Shown: positions 43,227 to 52,455, counted from the stretch's first letter. The stretch is 64,000 nucleotides of DNA from Alkaliphilus sp. B6464 (GCF_018141165.1 NZ_CP058558.1:248001-312000), one strand, 5' to 3'. Numbers and translations are program-made. Notes: a model not told the origin generated them from the letters alone.

Positions 43227-43286
43227 TTTTGAATTTCAAAATTAGTCCATGATATAGAAATAAAATATTATACAAATTAAAAACAT

Positions 43287-43315
43287 AAAAAGACAGTTGG
43301 TTACTGTCTTTTTTT
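43287..43315. terminator. Bidirectional intrinsic terminator
   Basis: Stem AAAGACAGT/ACTGTCTTT between convergent genes, with A and T tracts on both sides. Confidence 0.88.
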
Positions 43316-43580
43316 ATGCTTTTCTTTGGTTAGAAAAAGTTTCAAATCTTGGTGCAAATTTTTGGTGCGTTAAATCAACCCTGACTTCTTTATCTCCTTG
43401 TAAAAATTTTAGAATCCCTACTTTATTAAGAATATTAGAGACAATCTTCTCTGTCCTATCCTTAGCAAATTGAGGATAATTTTCTATATTAGATAAATTC
43501 TCAATTTCAAAAACTCCATCCTTAGTATATAGCGTAACACCTTTAACTTCTTTTGCATTAATCTTATATGTACTTTTCAT
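43314..43580 (-). CDS. Protein of unknown function (88 residues)
   Basis: Starts at ATG 43580, set by AGGAGGTATTTAATAATT; longer frames have no binding site. Charged, soluble: MKSTYKINAKEVKGVTLYT at the start and LTHQKFAPRFETFSNQRKA at the end. A minus-strand promoter-like TTGAAA lies about 90 bases upstream, between this gene and the divergent SbcD gene. No family is recognised. Confidence 0.6.
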   Translation of the reverse strand: MKSTYKINAKEVKGVTLYTKDGVFEIENLSNIENYPQFAKDRTEKIVSNILNKVGILKFLQGDKEVRVDLTHQKFAPRFETFSNQRKA

Positions 43581-43685
43581 AATTATTAAATACCTCCTAT
43601 AAATTTTTATATTAAATAAAAGCCAAATATATATGTTGGAGATATTCTTATAAATCATATGGTTTCTTTTCAAGTATTTTTTATA

Positions 43686-43697
43686 TGTTATGTTAAA
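43686..43697 (+). promoter_or_regulatory. TGTTATGTTAAA motif before the SbcD-like gene
   Basis: Same 12-bp element, about 95 bases before the GTG start of the SbcD gene, in the gap between two divergent genes. Confidence 0.55.
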
Positions 43698-43793
43698 AAT
43701 GATTTTAAAAATATTTGATTTCTTCATATAAGATTAAATAAAATCACTACAAACTCTTATATGGAGGTATTGACTAAGGTAGGTGAATTTAAT

Positions 43794-44840
43794 GTGGCTA
43801 AGAAATTAATGTTTAAGATATTGCATTTTACAGATACACATTATACACGACAAAATCCTGAAAATAGAAAAGATATCATGTTTGATGCTGCTATTAAAAA
43901 AACCAAAGAAGTCGCTCAAATTGGAAAAGATCATAAAGTAGATTTTTACCTTCATACTGGTGACTTTTTTAATAGTGCAGATATATCTGATGCTGTTGCA
44001 GGAGAAGTTGGAAAGGTTTATAAAAAGGCATTTGATAAAAAAGTAATTGTTCTTCCCGGAGGGCATGACCTAAGACACAACAACATAATGACCATTGAAC
44101 AGACTAAATTAGGTCTGTTTGGCAAATTAGGAATTGTAAAGATATTAAATTTCGGTGAAAGAGTTTTTGCTGAAAAAGAAGGTTTTAAGTTAGAAATAAC
44201 TGGTGTGCCTAGCGAGACTTTAATTGATAGAAAAAAAGATTTAGCAATCCTTAGAGAAAAAGAGGCTGATTTTTCTATATACATGCTACATAGCATGGTG
44301 TTAAAAGAAAACAAACAAGTTGGTACTTACATTCCAATTAGTGAAATTCAAAAAGAGACTAAGGCTAATTTAACACTTATAGGACACTATCATCTTGGTT
44401 TTGAAACTGGTGAATATTTCGATTCAGTTATGGGATTTACTAAATACTTTATTAATCCCGGTGCTCTAGTTAGAAAATATAACTTTATTGAGGAAATTAA
44501 AAGAACTCCACAAGTTGCTTTAATTTGCATATATGACGACAAAAGTGTAGATATTGAGTACATTCCTCTAAAATCTGCTTTAAAAGGTGAAGAAGTCTTA
44601 GATAGGCAAAAGATGATGGAGCAAAGAGAGTATAAAGAAAAACTAGTCAAATTTACTCAAGGTATTGTCGACTTTACGAGAGATAAAAAAGACATCAATT
44701 TAGTAACCGATATTGAGGAGATTTTTAAAACAATGTGTGAAAATGAGCCTAATATGGATGATGGTGAAAAAATTGAAATTGAAAAAATTGGACTAGCATT
44801 TATTGAAGATGCGAAACAAGTTTTAGGTTTATCAAGATAG
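43794..44840 (+). CDS. sbcD: SbcD/Mre11-like nuclease
   Basis: 348 residues from GTG 43794 (GGTAGGTGAATTTAAT upstream); an in-frame ATG at 43761 is possible but has no site. The five metallophosphoesterase motifs are present in order: ILHFTDTH, FYLHTGDFF, LPGGHD (the usual GNHD has Gly for Asn), YMLHSM and LIGHYHLG. With SbcC it forms a structure-specific nuclease that opens hairpins and DNA ends. The SbcC/Rad50 halves follow in the same direction, the N-half 12 bases on. Confidence 0.85.
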   Translation: MAKKLMFKILHFTDTHYTRQNPENRKDIMFDAAIKKTKEVAQIGKDHKVDFYLHTGDFFNSADISDAVAGEVGKVYKKAFDKKVIVLPGGHDLRHNNIMTIEQTKLGLFGKLGIVKILNFGERVFAEKEGFKLEITGVPSETLIDRKKDLAILREKEADFSIYMLHSMVLKENKQVGTYIPISEIQKETKANLTLIGHYHLGFETGEYFDSVMGFTKYFINPGALVRKYNFIEEIKRTPQVALICIYDDKSVDIEYIPLKSALKGEEVLDRQKMMEQREYKEKLVKFTQGIVDFTRDKKDINLVTDIEEIFKTMCENEPNMDDGEKIEIEKIGLAFIEDAKQVLGLSR

Positions 44841-44852
44841 GGGTGAATGGAA

Positions 44853-46310
44853 TTGAGTCAAGAAAAGGAAAAAGTGTACCTTGTTAGAACTATACTTTAC
44901 AATATACAGTCCCACAAAAAAACTATTTTTGAATGGCATAAAGGATTTAATGTTGTAGTAGGTCCTAGTGATAGTGGAAAAACAGCGTTTCAAAGAGGGT
45001 TAAATTGGAATTTGTACAATGAATCAGGTAGTGACCTTATTAGAGACAGAGATGATGGAGCGGTAGATAAAAATGGAAATATAAAAAAAGAAAACTTGGC
45101 TTATGTAACAAATGAATACTCAAATGGTGTTATAGTTACTAGAAAATATGATAAAGGCGTAAACATTTATGAAGTTATAGATGAGAATGGTGAACTACAT
45201 GCTTTCGATGGCTTTAGGGATAATGTTCCTGAACTTGTATCTAAACTTTCAGGTATTTCACCATTAACCATCAATGAAAAGTTTAAACTTAACCTTAATA
45301 TTGTTCCATCACGAGGCATTGGCATAATTGATTATACAGGTGGGGAAAAGTCTCAAGTCATTGGAGCATATGCACAGGCTAATGTTATTGATGTGGCCAT
45401 TAAAAATGTTCAGGCTGAAATGGGAAGAATTAATATAAAAGTTTCTAGTCTCGAAAAAGAAATTAAAGACTTTGATAAAAAAATTGAAGATATGGGCGAT
45501 ATGGATGAAAAGGAAAAGACAATTCAAGAAATTGATAACCTTTACTTATCTTTATCCGAAGAAGATTTTATGAGAAGTGAATTGTTAGAACTTGAGAAAT
45601 CCATTAATGAAAAAATAAATTTTATTAAAGATGATAAAGGGTTCATTGAATCTTGTAAAAATATAGATAAGCAAGAACTTGATATATTAAAAATGGAACA
45701 AACCGTCAACGATATTCGATTTGAAATTAAAGATATTATTGATAAGAGAAATAGATTAACTAATATTAAAACCCGTATTGTTGATAGACAAAATGAAATA
45801 AAAGATGCTGCAAAGATTCTTGAAGAAACTAAAGACATTGATAAAAAAGAAAATCAATTACTCAAAATAGAGATTGAAGTTAATACTCTCCAAAAGGAAG
45901 TCAATTTCACTAATGAAACACGAAAAAATCTTGAGTCTCTTAACAAGAGTATAAATTATCACAAAGATATCATTATCCAAGATAAGAAAATTTTAGAACA
46001 ATATAAAAACCTTGATAAAAATGAAGAAGAACTAAACAATATAACTTTTGAAGTTGATGAATATAAATTCATGATTATAGAAGAAAAAAATACCAAAAAT
46101 AAACTTCTTAAACTAAAAGAATCCATTAATACTAAACTTGATAATCGTAAGCAAGGTAACGAGTTCTTAAATAAAAACAAACAAGCGATAGAAATACTTA
46201 TTAGTGAATGTATTTCTTTGGTTAAAGATTTAGGAAGATGTCCACTATGTATGAGTAATTTAGATAAAAACCATTTAGATAATATAAGAAAAGAACTGGA
46301 GGAGATGTAA
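44853..46310 (+). CDS. SbcC/Rad50 N-terminal half (Walker A, coiled coil, zinc hook)
   Basis: About 485 residues. TTG 44853 gives the better spacing to GGGGTGA (44841-44847), though ATG 44847 cannot be ruled out. The N-terminus has Walker A VVGPSDSGKTAFQ, then about 350 residues of coiled coil (EKEIKDFDKKIEDMGD and similar), and the protein ends at a CPLCMSNLDKNH CxxC zinc hook. This is exactly the first half of SbcC/Rad50. The signature motif and Walker B are in a separate gene at 46636. Confidence 0.8.
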   Translation: MSQEKEKVYLVRTILYNIQSHKKTIFEWHKGFNVVVGPSDSGKTAFQRGLNWNLYNESGSDLIRDRDDGAVDKNGNIKKENLAYVTNEYSNGVIVTRKYDKGVNIYEVIDENGELHAFDGFRDNVPELVSKLSGISPLTINEKFKLNLNIVPSRGIGIIDYTGGEKSQVIGAYAQANVIDVAIKNVQAEMGRINIKVSSLEKEIKDFDKKIEDMGDMDEKEKTIQEIDNLYLSLSEEDFMRSELLELEKSINEKINFIKDDKGFIESCKNIDKQELDILKMEQTVNDIRFEIKDIIDKRNRLTNIKTRIVDRQNEIKDAAKILEETKDIDKKENQLLKIEIEVNTLQKEVNFTNETRKNLESLNKSINYHKDIIIQDKKILEQYKNLDKNEEELNNITFEVDEYKFMIIEEKNTKNKLLKLKESINTKLDNRKQGNEFLNKNKQAIEILISECISLVKDLGRCPLCMSNLDKNHLDNIRKELEEM

Positions 46311-46311
46311 A

Positions 46312-46587
46312 ATGTCAACAATCGTAAATCAAATAGATAATAACGTTGAAAAGGCTGTAAAATTATTAGATGATAAGAAAAAGGAATTAAAACAAAAGAA
46401 AGATGCAAGACTTCGTGCTGAAACTAGAATTGAAGAAAATGAAAAAGGACTTAAAAAGGATTATGAAGAAGTAGAGATGTTAGGTTTTGATCCTGAAAAA
46501 ATTGATGATGCAATCAAGGAAATGGATAAGACTCTTGCTGACTATGACTCAAAATTAGAAGGTTTAATTAAAAAACTAGAGGCTTAA
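46312..46587 (+). CDS. Small coiled-coil protein between the SbcC halves
   Basis: 91 residues with GGAGGAGATGTAAA before ATG 46312, one base after the N-half stop. Nearly all coiled coil (DDKKKELKQKKDARLRAETRIEENEKGL), ending KLEGLIKKLEA. It could be the returning coil of the SbcC arm or a bridge between the halves; no CxxC is present. Confidence 0.6.
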   Translation: MSTIVNQIDNNVEKAVKLLDDKKKELKQKKDARLRAETRIEENEKGLKKDYEEVEMLGFDPEKIDDAIKEMDKTLADYDSKLEGLIKKLEA

Positions 46588-46620
46588 TAAGGGAATTATC
46601 TCCCTTATTACCCTTTTTTA
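46585..46620 (+). terminator. Hairpin at the end of the small coiled-coil gene
   Basis: Stem TAATAAGGGA/TCCCTTATTA with a CCCTTTTTTA tail; it overlaps the gene's stop codon and may let only part of the transcripts reach the C-half gene. Confidence 0.6.
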
Positions 46621-46635
46621 TTAGGAGGTTAAATT

Positions 46636-47313
46636 ATGAGTATAGTTATAGATGTTGCGAGTTTAGAACAAAGAATTAAAAAGATAAAAGATGAATTTCA
46701 TCAAAAAAAAGGAAAATATATAACATACGTTGAGTCTAAAGACATCAAGTGCAAAGAAAAAGAAAAACTAGAAAAAAAACATGAGAGATTAGATAAAACA
46801 AGAGTTATGTTTATGCAGAGTGCTGAATATCAGCGTGAAAAAATCAAGGTTGAATTTGAAAATATAGTGACTAATGCACTTCAATTTATCCGAAATGAAG
46901 ATATTTCTTTTGAAATAGATATAGAAGAAAAAAGAGGTCGTGCTGAGGCTAAGTTTTTTGTTAAAACCGTTAGAGACGGTGTGGTTAATAGAAAACCTCT
47001 TGAAAATACATCTTTAAAAGACTCTAAAGGTGATGGGGTATCATCTATTGTAAAAATTGCTCTTAATGTTGCTCTTTTAGAGTTGTCTGGACAGGAAGGA
47101 CCTCTTGTTCTTGATGAACCTGCTAAAGAAATTTCTAAAGAATATATAGATAACACTTCTGAATTCTTAAAACAAATTTCAGAGGCATTTGGACGACAAA
47201 TTATTATGATTACCCATATTGATAAGATGAGTAATGTAGCAGATAAGAAGTTCATTTTTAGTCTTGAAGGTGTGATTTCTAAAGTTGAAGAAATTCTACT
47301 CAATGCAGCATAA
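46636..47313 (+). CDS. SbcC/Rad50 C-terminal half (signature, Walker B, H-loop)
   Basis: 225 residues with AGGAGGTTAAATT before ATG 46636. A returning coiled coil (about residues 10-80) leads to the second half of the ATPase: a signature-like SLKDSKGDGVSSIVKIAL, Walker B GPLVLDEPAK and the H-loop IMITHID. These complete the Rad50 head when paired with the N-half gene, so the protein would form a two-polypeptide head. Confidence 0.78.
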   Translation: MSIVIDVASLEQRIKKIKDEFHQKKGKYITYVESKDIKCKEKEKLEKKHERLDKTRVMFMQSAEYQREKIKVEFENIVTNALQFIRNEDISFEIDIEEKRGRAEAKFFVKTVRDGVVNRKPLENTSLKDSKGDGVSSIVKIALNVALLELSGQEGPLVLDEPAKEISKEYIDNTSEFLKQISEAFGRQIIMITHIDKMSNVADKKFIFSLEGVISKVEEILLNAA

Positions 47314-47325
47314 GGAGGAATTATT

Positions 47326-47694
47326 TTGAGCAAAATAGATGTATTTATATGCAAAGAATGTGGATATGAAGATAGTTCAATTATCCCCATGAAAAAACAT
47401 CTAAAAACTTATACGTGTCCAAATTGCGATAAAATTGTTAAATTGAATATCGTAAAAATGGAACATGGTGAAGATATGACTCTTAAAGAGTATTTGGAAT
47501 TAGTTAAATACATTAATGAAAATCACAGTTTTCGGCAATTAAAAGGTAAAATGATTAAATATATATCACATACCTTAGATTTCAGAACTGGACATATTCA
47601 TAGAGTAACCTTGAATCATAAAGAGTTCGCTACGATAAATGAAAATAGACATAGAAACTTAAAAGAATGGATATATAGATATCTAAATAGTTAA
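47326..47694 (+). CDS. Zinc-ribbon protein of unknown function
   Basis: 122 residues from a TTG start at 47326 (AAGGAGGAATTATT upstream). Two CxxC pairs (ICKECGYEDSS and TCPNCDKIV) near residues 7-37 form a zinc ribbon, followed by a helical, Lys-rich C-terminus. It is 12 bases after the SbcC C-half, so probably the same operon. Role unknown. Confidence 0.65.
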   Translation: MSKIDVFICKECGYEDSSIIPMKKHLKTYTCPNCDKIVKLNIVKMEHGEDMTLKEYLELVKYINENHSFRQLKGKMIKYISHTLDFRTGHIHRVTLNHKEFATINENRHRNLKEWIYRYLNS

Positions 47695-47720
47695 TTTACT
47701 ATCTAATGATAAGGCAATAT

Positions 47721-47750
47721 AAAAAACAGTACCTATAGGTACTGTTTTTT
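47721..47750. terminator. Bidirectional intrinsic terminator
   Basis: Stem AAAAAACAGTACC/GGTACTGTTTTTT between convergent genes. Confidence 0.9.
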
Positions 47751-47774
47751 ATATGAAACATAATCTTATATTTA

Positions 47775-47806
47775 TAAAAGAAGCAGAAGATTTGTCCTCT
47801 GCTTTT
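47775..47806 (-). terminator. Intrinsic terminator
   Basis: Stem AGCAGA/TCTGCT with a CTTTTATA tail on the minus strand, after the stop at 47811. Confidence 0.6.
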
Positions 47807-47810
47807 TCAA

Positions 47811-48614
47811 TTAATTTATTTTTCTATATTCACTGCTAAGTAATAATTCTGATACATTTTCGCAATTATCTCTATCATCACTATATGCTGCATCCTTACA
47901 TGGTATAATTCTAATTGTAAGCGTATCTTTTCTTGGTGTTCCTAAATCAGAACACATATCTAATATTTCACCATACAACACAGGTCTATCTATATAAATA
48001 AAACATGATGCACCATCAGGAATGTTAGAATGTTTGCCATGAGGATTACCATACACATCAAAATAAAAACCTCTATCAAAGATAACAAGTAAACTAGATG
48101 GAACTCTATTCTTACCTAATAAGTAAATTGTTTCTTCAATTTCTTCCTTTGATTCATTTTTATTATACTTATAAGATAATCTTGGTAATATATCTAAAGC
48201 ATAGTAGCGTCCACTATATTCTACAACGTCCGTTATTACTCCATCTGACTATCTGATAAATTCTTTTTCACAAGCATTATATTCATTGGATATATCTACA
48301 GTTTCAATAAATACAATCTCTCCTGTTTCTAAATCAACCTTGGCATTTGTTTCGATTTCATCTCCATCCCATACTGAAATATACTCTACTGATATAATTG
48401 CAGATGCAGAAGGATCTACAGCATCCATTAATTCTTTATACACTTCAGGGAAATCTTCTTGAAGTGATGTTAATATCCAATCTGTTTTTTCAATAGATTT
48501 AAAATATTCTTCTTTAGAATTAAATATGGAAACAGTACATTTATTATCAAAACAATGCCCAGATTCAACAACCAATACTCCAACAGTGTATAGGATTTAT
48601 ATTTGAAGAATCAA
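47811..48614 (-). pseudogene. Gene interrupted by an in-frame TAG (amber) codon
   Basis: Two open frames on the minus strand lie in the same frame and are separated only by TAG at 48251-48249. Without that codon they give one protein of roughly 255-268 residues: the upper part has ISVEYISVWDGDEIETNAKVDLETGEIVF, and the lower reads SDGVITDVVEYSGRYYALDIL on to a basic, Cys-containing end. The upper part has no ATG and starts only at TTG codons, without a clear binding site. It looks like a decayed gene, but readthrough or recoding of TAG is an alternative. No family is recognised. Confidence 0.6.
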
Positions 48615-48779
48615 GAATTACTATCAAGTTTATTTTAATCAGATGGGCTTATAGCCGTTTTACAGGTCTTAAAATACAAAAGACACATAAACATATCCCT
48701 ACCCTATATAAACCCCGTAAAAAGCAAGATAAGCCAACCTAAACGCAAACAAGATGACCATTAGTTGTTTTAATTAAAT

Positions 48780-48812
48780 AAAAAGGACACTAGAAAATTT
48801 CTAGTGTCTTTT
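48780..48812 (-). terminator. Intrinsic terminator of the Rad50-like gene
   Basis: Stem GACACTAGAAA/TTTCTAGTGTC followed by CTTTTTATT on the minus strand. Confidence 0.88.
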
Positions 48813-48815
48813 TTA

Positions 48816-50687
48816 TTATGCAAATAGATCAAATACTTCACCATTATCTACAATGAAATAATTTGAATCATCAATCATAAATTGAGATTCATCACCTGTT
48901 CCAATAAGAAGAATAGTATTATATTCGTCTTTAATGTTGTTTATAAAATCATTAAAGAATGTTCTATTTTCTTCATCGAGAATTTCAAGATTATCAATTA
49001 CAAGGATCTTACTATTAGTTAAGTAACTGAATATATCTTGAAGAATGATACCTATTCTTAATTTTTCTGAATCCGATAACCCTTGAACTTTAACAGTTCC
49101 CGTTTCATGAGTAACAATAACATCAAATCCCTCGGTTAAGTCGAAATCCAATTTATACTTGCTCCCTGTCAGAACAGATAATCTTTCATTAGCCTTATCC
49201 TTGATATCTTGAACTTTATGTTTAAGTATTTTATTTTTAATTCCATCTGAATTGAATTCAGAAACTAAAAATTCAAGTATTACAAGTTCTTTTTCTTTAT
49301 TCATTAATTTTACAACTGTTTGATCATACTCTGTTTTGTTTTTTAAATAAGTGTTAATTTCTTGTAATCTTAATTTTAAAGATGACTCTTTATCTTTTAG
49401 AACCGGAAGTTCTTTATCATCAACAGGCACAAGTCTTTTTTCTATTTCTGATAATTTTACTTTTAAAATATCTAAACTAGATTTTATTCTATCAATTGTT
49501 TTTGTAGTATTTAAATCATTTTTCAGCCCTTCCAATTTTAAGTTTTCTTTATTTATTTGAGATTTAACATATTCAGCATCCATTTCTAAATCAAATAGTT
49601 CATCTTGTAATGAAATCATATCATTAGTTAATTCGTCAACCATAGCATTTTTATCTTGATTGCAAGTCAACTTTGAATACAAAGGACAACCTGTGTCTTT
49701 TAGTTTTTGGATGATATTCTTAGTCAAATTAATTTTAGATGTTCTTGATGCCATTTCAATTTCTAATTCCTTATTCTCAACCTCTAAATTTTTAATTTTA
49801 TCATTGTATTGATTGATTGAATCATTGATATCATCTATTGATGTTGTTATATCCATATATTGTATAAGAAGTTTATTAAGTTTTTCAGATTCTTCCAGTA
49901 CTTCTTCTTTCTCTTTTGTTGCACTATCATAGATAAACTTACTATTTTCAACAATAGCAATCTGTTTTTGTATTTCTTCAAATTCTTTTCCTTTTACTAT
50001 CTTTTCAGTCTTAATTTCATCATAAGTACTGTCAGCATAATCAAATGTATCTTGTTTCAGTTTTTCAACTTCCATTTGCAGAACTTTTATCTCTTTATTT
50101 AAATTCCTTCTATCAGAATAAAATATATCATAAAGTGTATCAAATACGGTCATATCTAATTCAGATGGAAGTGACGACTTTATTCTATCTATTGCTTCAG
50201 TATTTTGTTTTGAGAGATTATTTATTATTAAATCTATATCGACATCAATATTAAGCAAATTAAACATAAAATTTTTCTTTTCATTCGCTGTCATATTTAT
50301 AAATTTAGAAGATGAAAAAATTGCTTTAATAACATTTATAGAAACACCTTGAGATTCAATTAAAGACTCTATTTCTGTTTGAGTGGATTTATCTCCATTA
50401 AGATAAATGGACTTGCTTTTTCCTAATCTTTTTTCAATTTCTCCAACACCTTCTACATCAGCAGATACAATAGTCTGTTTAGTACCTGTTTTAATTAAAT
50501 ATTGATACCCTTGCCCTTTATCTCCTGTAAATTCACAACCACCAGTAAGAACCATTTCTAGTGCTGCCTTTATACTTGATTTGCCATTATTATTTTTGCC
50601 TAAAAAAAGATTAACAGTCTTATCCATAGTAATTGTAGTTAATTGATGATTTCTAAAATTTTTTATTCCAATTTTATTTATTTTCAT
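48816..50687 (-). CDS. Second, complete Rad50/SMC-like ATPase
   Basis: 623 residues with GGGAGTCTTAAT before ATG 50687. Walker A is LFLGKNNNGKSSIKAAL (about residues 27-43), a coiled-coil arm has a Cys pair CPLYSKLTC near its middle as a possible hook, and the second half has a signature-like GLSDSEKLRIGIIL (about 540) and Walker B ILVIDNLE. Size and order match a short Rad50 or RecF-like protein. It is separate from the split SbcC and has its own terminator, so it may serve a different repair or replication job. Confidence 0.75.
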   Translation of the reverse strand: MKINKIGIKNFRNHQLTTITMDKTVNLFLGKNNNGKSSIKAALEMVLTGGCEFTGDKGQGYQYLIKTGTKQTIVSADVEGVGEIEKRLGKSKSIYLNGDKSTQTEIESLIESQGVSINVIKAIFSSSKFINMTANEKKNFMFNLLNIDVDIDLIINNLSKQNTEAIDRIKSSLPSELDMTVFDTLYDIFYSDRRNLNKEIKVLQMEVEKLKQDTFDYADSTYDEIKTEKIVKGKEFEEIQKQIAIVENSKFIYDSATKEKEEVLEESEKLNKLLIQYMDITTSIDDINDSINQYNDKIKNLEVENKELEIEMASRTSKINLTKNIIQKLKDTGCPLYSKLTCNQDKNAMVDELTNDMISLQDELFDLEMDAEYVKSQINKENLKLEGLKNDLNTTKTIDRIKSSLDILKVKLSEIEKRLVPVDDKELPVLKDKESSLKLRLQEINTYLKNKTEYDQTVVKLMNKEKELVILEFLVSEFNSDGIKNKILKHKVQDIKDKANERLSVLTGSKYKLDFDLTEGFDVIVTHETGTVKVQGLSDSEKLRIGIILQDIFSYLTNSKILVIDNLEILDEENRTFFNDFINNIKDEYNTILLIGTGDESQFMIDDSNYFIVDNGEVFDLFA

Positions 50688-50992
50688 ATTAAGACTCCCC
50701 TTTCAATAATTAAAATACCTTTATAAAATTTTATATTACATTTTAATTAGTCATATTTTTTCTTTTCAAGAATATATTATAATAATTTATATTTAGGGGA
50801 TCAGTGGAACATTGATAAATACATAGCATACAATTAATAAAACAAATCAAACAATTTATAGAAAAAGAAACACCTGATTACATCTAACCTAGAGTATGTT
50901 TTTGATTAAAACTATTGATGTCGAATAATCTTATATTAAAATTTATTAATCCACAGTTTAAAAACTATTGTACGGATTTTCTATAATAATAA

Positions 50993-51024
50993 GTGTGGAT
51001 AAAATATTAATATTTTATCCACAC
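50993..51024. repeat. 32-bp perfect palindrome with two DnaA boxes
   Basis: Both arms end in GTGTGGATAA/TTATCCACAC, so each arm carries a consensus DnaA box (TTATCCACA). The middle is AT-only. Confidence 0.8.
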
Positions 51025-51065
51025 CTTTTCCACAACATATCCACATGTTTACCCACAGATTTTTA

Positions 51066-51107
51066 TTAGAAAAAGACAGTCATAACTTTTCTTGTGTTTT
51101 GACTGTC
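51066..51107 (-). terminator. Hairpin after the 51159 gene
   Basis: Stem GACAGTCA/TGACTGTC followed by CTTTTTCT on the minus strand. Confidence 0.7.
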
Positions 51108-51158
51108 AATTAATATTTTTTCATGGCAATACTAATAGGCATATTACAAGGTTTAATT

Positions 51159-52142
51159 TTAAAGAGCCTGTAAATATGCCTGAACTACTGTGCCAATATA
51201 TCTATCTGGTGATGATATTTCTTTTGTATCGAAAAGTTTAGTAAGAATTCTTGAGGCTATCTCCTGTTTATACAAGTAGTTTAACCCTTTGCAATATCTT
51301 AATAATGCAATCATGATTCTATCTGTAAACTTCTTCTGAATATGTTCATCTTGTCTTTCCCGAAGTTTTATTAAATAAGAATAAAAACTTGAGTCAGATT
51401 TTCTAAAATTTTGAAGTTCTTCTCTATCGGTTTTCTTTGTTGCTAACTTTTCATTGATTATTTTATTTGGAATAAAGAAAAACTTAAATTTTAAATCTTT
51501 TTTTGCTTTATTTATTTGTTCTTCACCGATATAATCTTCTAATTTTTCTAATTCTTGTTCTCTCTTTATATCAGATATATCTTTAAAAAATCTATTTAAT
51601 ATGTTCTGCACTCTTTCTCTAATATAGTAAATATTATCAGATTTAAAAATTTGCATCCATTCACTATCTATATTCTTAACATTTATAATGATTTGTTTAA
51701 GGCTTTTATAGCCTTTTGTACTCATAATATATACAGAGTAAAACAGTGCCTTTTTTTCAGTTATGTTCATATTATAGAATATATCTGTGAAGAAAATTTT
51801 TCTTAGTTCAATATAACCTTCAGTTAACATATTATCCATACCACGAATAACCCAACCATTTACACCATAACTATAGTATAAAATGTTCATATTTATTAAA
51901 GTCTTTAAACAATTGGTAATGGTAGTTCTACTTTTTATATACGGAGCCTCTTTTTTTATAATCTTGCTCAAATGATATAAGGAGTCAGTATGAGAAAAGA
52001 TAATAAAGAAATCTCTTTGTGTTTCATCTTCTTTATACTGGCTACTAATTTTAGCAAGTACATTAAACACATCTATTAATTTGTGATGATCGTTATTCTT
52101 AACAATTTGAAGTGCATGATCTATGCTTATTTTCGTAGCCAT
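51159..52142 (-). CDS. Replication initiator candidate or replication-linked protein
   Basis: 327 residues with AAAGGAGTTTAAA before ATG 52142. It starts near the iteron block (the iterons lie about 400-900 bases upstream of its start), the usual place for an initiator gene. The sequence shows two winged-helix-like regions (NCLKTLINMNILYYSYGVNGWVIRG and a later EKLATKKTDREELQ helix), many aromatics and Lys, but no clear Rep motif. It may be the iteron-binding protein, a second initiator, or an accessory factor. No family is recognised. Confidence 0.5.
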   Translation of the reverse strand: MATKISIDHALQIVKNNDHHKLIDVFNVLAKISSQYKEDETQRDFFIIFSHTDSLYHLSKIIKKEAPYIKSRTTITNCLKTLINMNILYYSYGVNGWVIRGMDNMLTEGYIELRKIFFTDIFYNMNITEKKALFYSVYIMSTKGYKSLKQIIINVKNIDSEWMQIFKSDNIYYIRERVQNILNRFFKDISDIKREQELEKLEDYIGEEQINKAKKDLKFKFFFIPNKIINEKLATKKTDREELQNFRKSDSSFYSYLIKLRERQDEHIQKKFTDRIMIALLRYCKGLNYLYKQEIASRILTKLFDTKEISSPDRYIGTVVQAYLQAL

Positions 52143-52194
52143 TTTAAACTCCTTTCTTTACCGAATTATTAGACTGTTTAATTTTTATTACTTA

Positions 52195-52203
52195 TGTTAT
52201 AAT
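52195..52203 (+). promoter_or_regulatory. Extended -10 promoter for the origin RNA
   Basis: TGTTATAAT: TG (52195-52196) one base before TATAAT (52198-52203). No good -35 is seen. Confidence 0.55.
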
Positions 52204-52209
52204 ATAACT

Positions 52210-52455
52210 ATAATTAACTTAAAAAAGGTAATAGAAAACTAGACCTTTCATGTCCACTTTTTTAAAAGTGCGTAAGGTATTGAATTTGCTTAACTGGAAA
52301 TTTATGCTACGGCAAATAGCAATAAAAACCGTTAAGATATATTCAGTTGTATTTCTTTTTTAAGTTTAGGGATAAATAATTTTCAACTTGAGTTTTAATC
52401 GGCAAATTAGAACTCAAATGTCTAAATAGTGATATATATATCACTATTTTTCTTT
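52210..52455 (+). ncRNA. Candidate structured RNA next to the origin
   Basis: About 245 bases between an extended -10 promoter (52195-52203) and a hairpin with T-run. Stems: CACTTTT/AAAAGTG (52255-52270), TTGAGTTTTAAT/ATTAGAACTCAA (52388-52417), and a perfect 26-bp palindrome at 52424-52449 followed by TTTCTTTT. No open frame of note. It lies divergent to the 51159 gene and before the iterons, where copy-control RNAs are often found. Confidence 0.4.
52424..52455 (+). terminator. Palindromic terminator
   Basis: A 26-bp perfect palindrome (AAATAGTGATATA and its complement) followed by TTTCTTTT. Confidence 0.65.

Larger units (their letters stand above)
50688..51158. promoter_or_regulatory. Intergenic region with DnaA-box cluster
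   Basis: About 470 bases, very AT-rich. It holds a 32-bp perfect palindrome at 50993-51024 with two TTATCCACA boxes in opposite directions (50994-51002 minus, 51015-51023 plus), and near-boxes at 50947-50955, 51037-51045 and 51049-51057 (one mismatch each). A hairpin at 51066-51107 ends the minus-strand gene 51159. The box cluster suggests host DnaA binding near the origin. Confidence 0.65.

Noticed and set aside
46585-46620. Frameshift as the cause of the SbcC split
   Set aside because: The halves are separated by stop, hairpin and a new binding site, with a complete small gene between, so a single-base error cannot join them.
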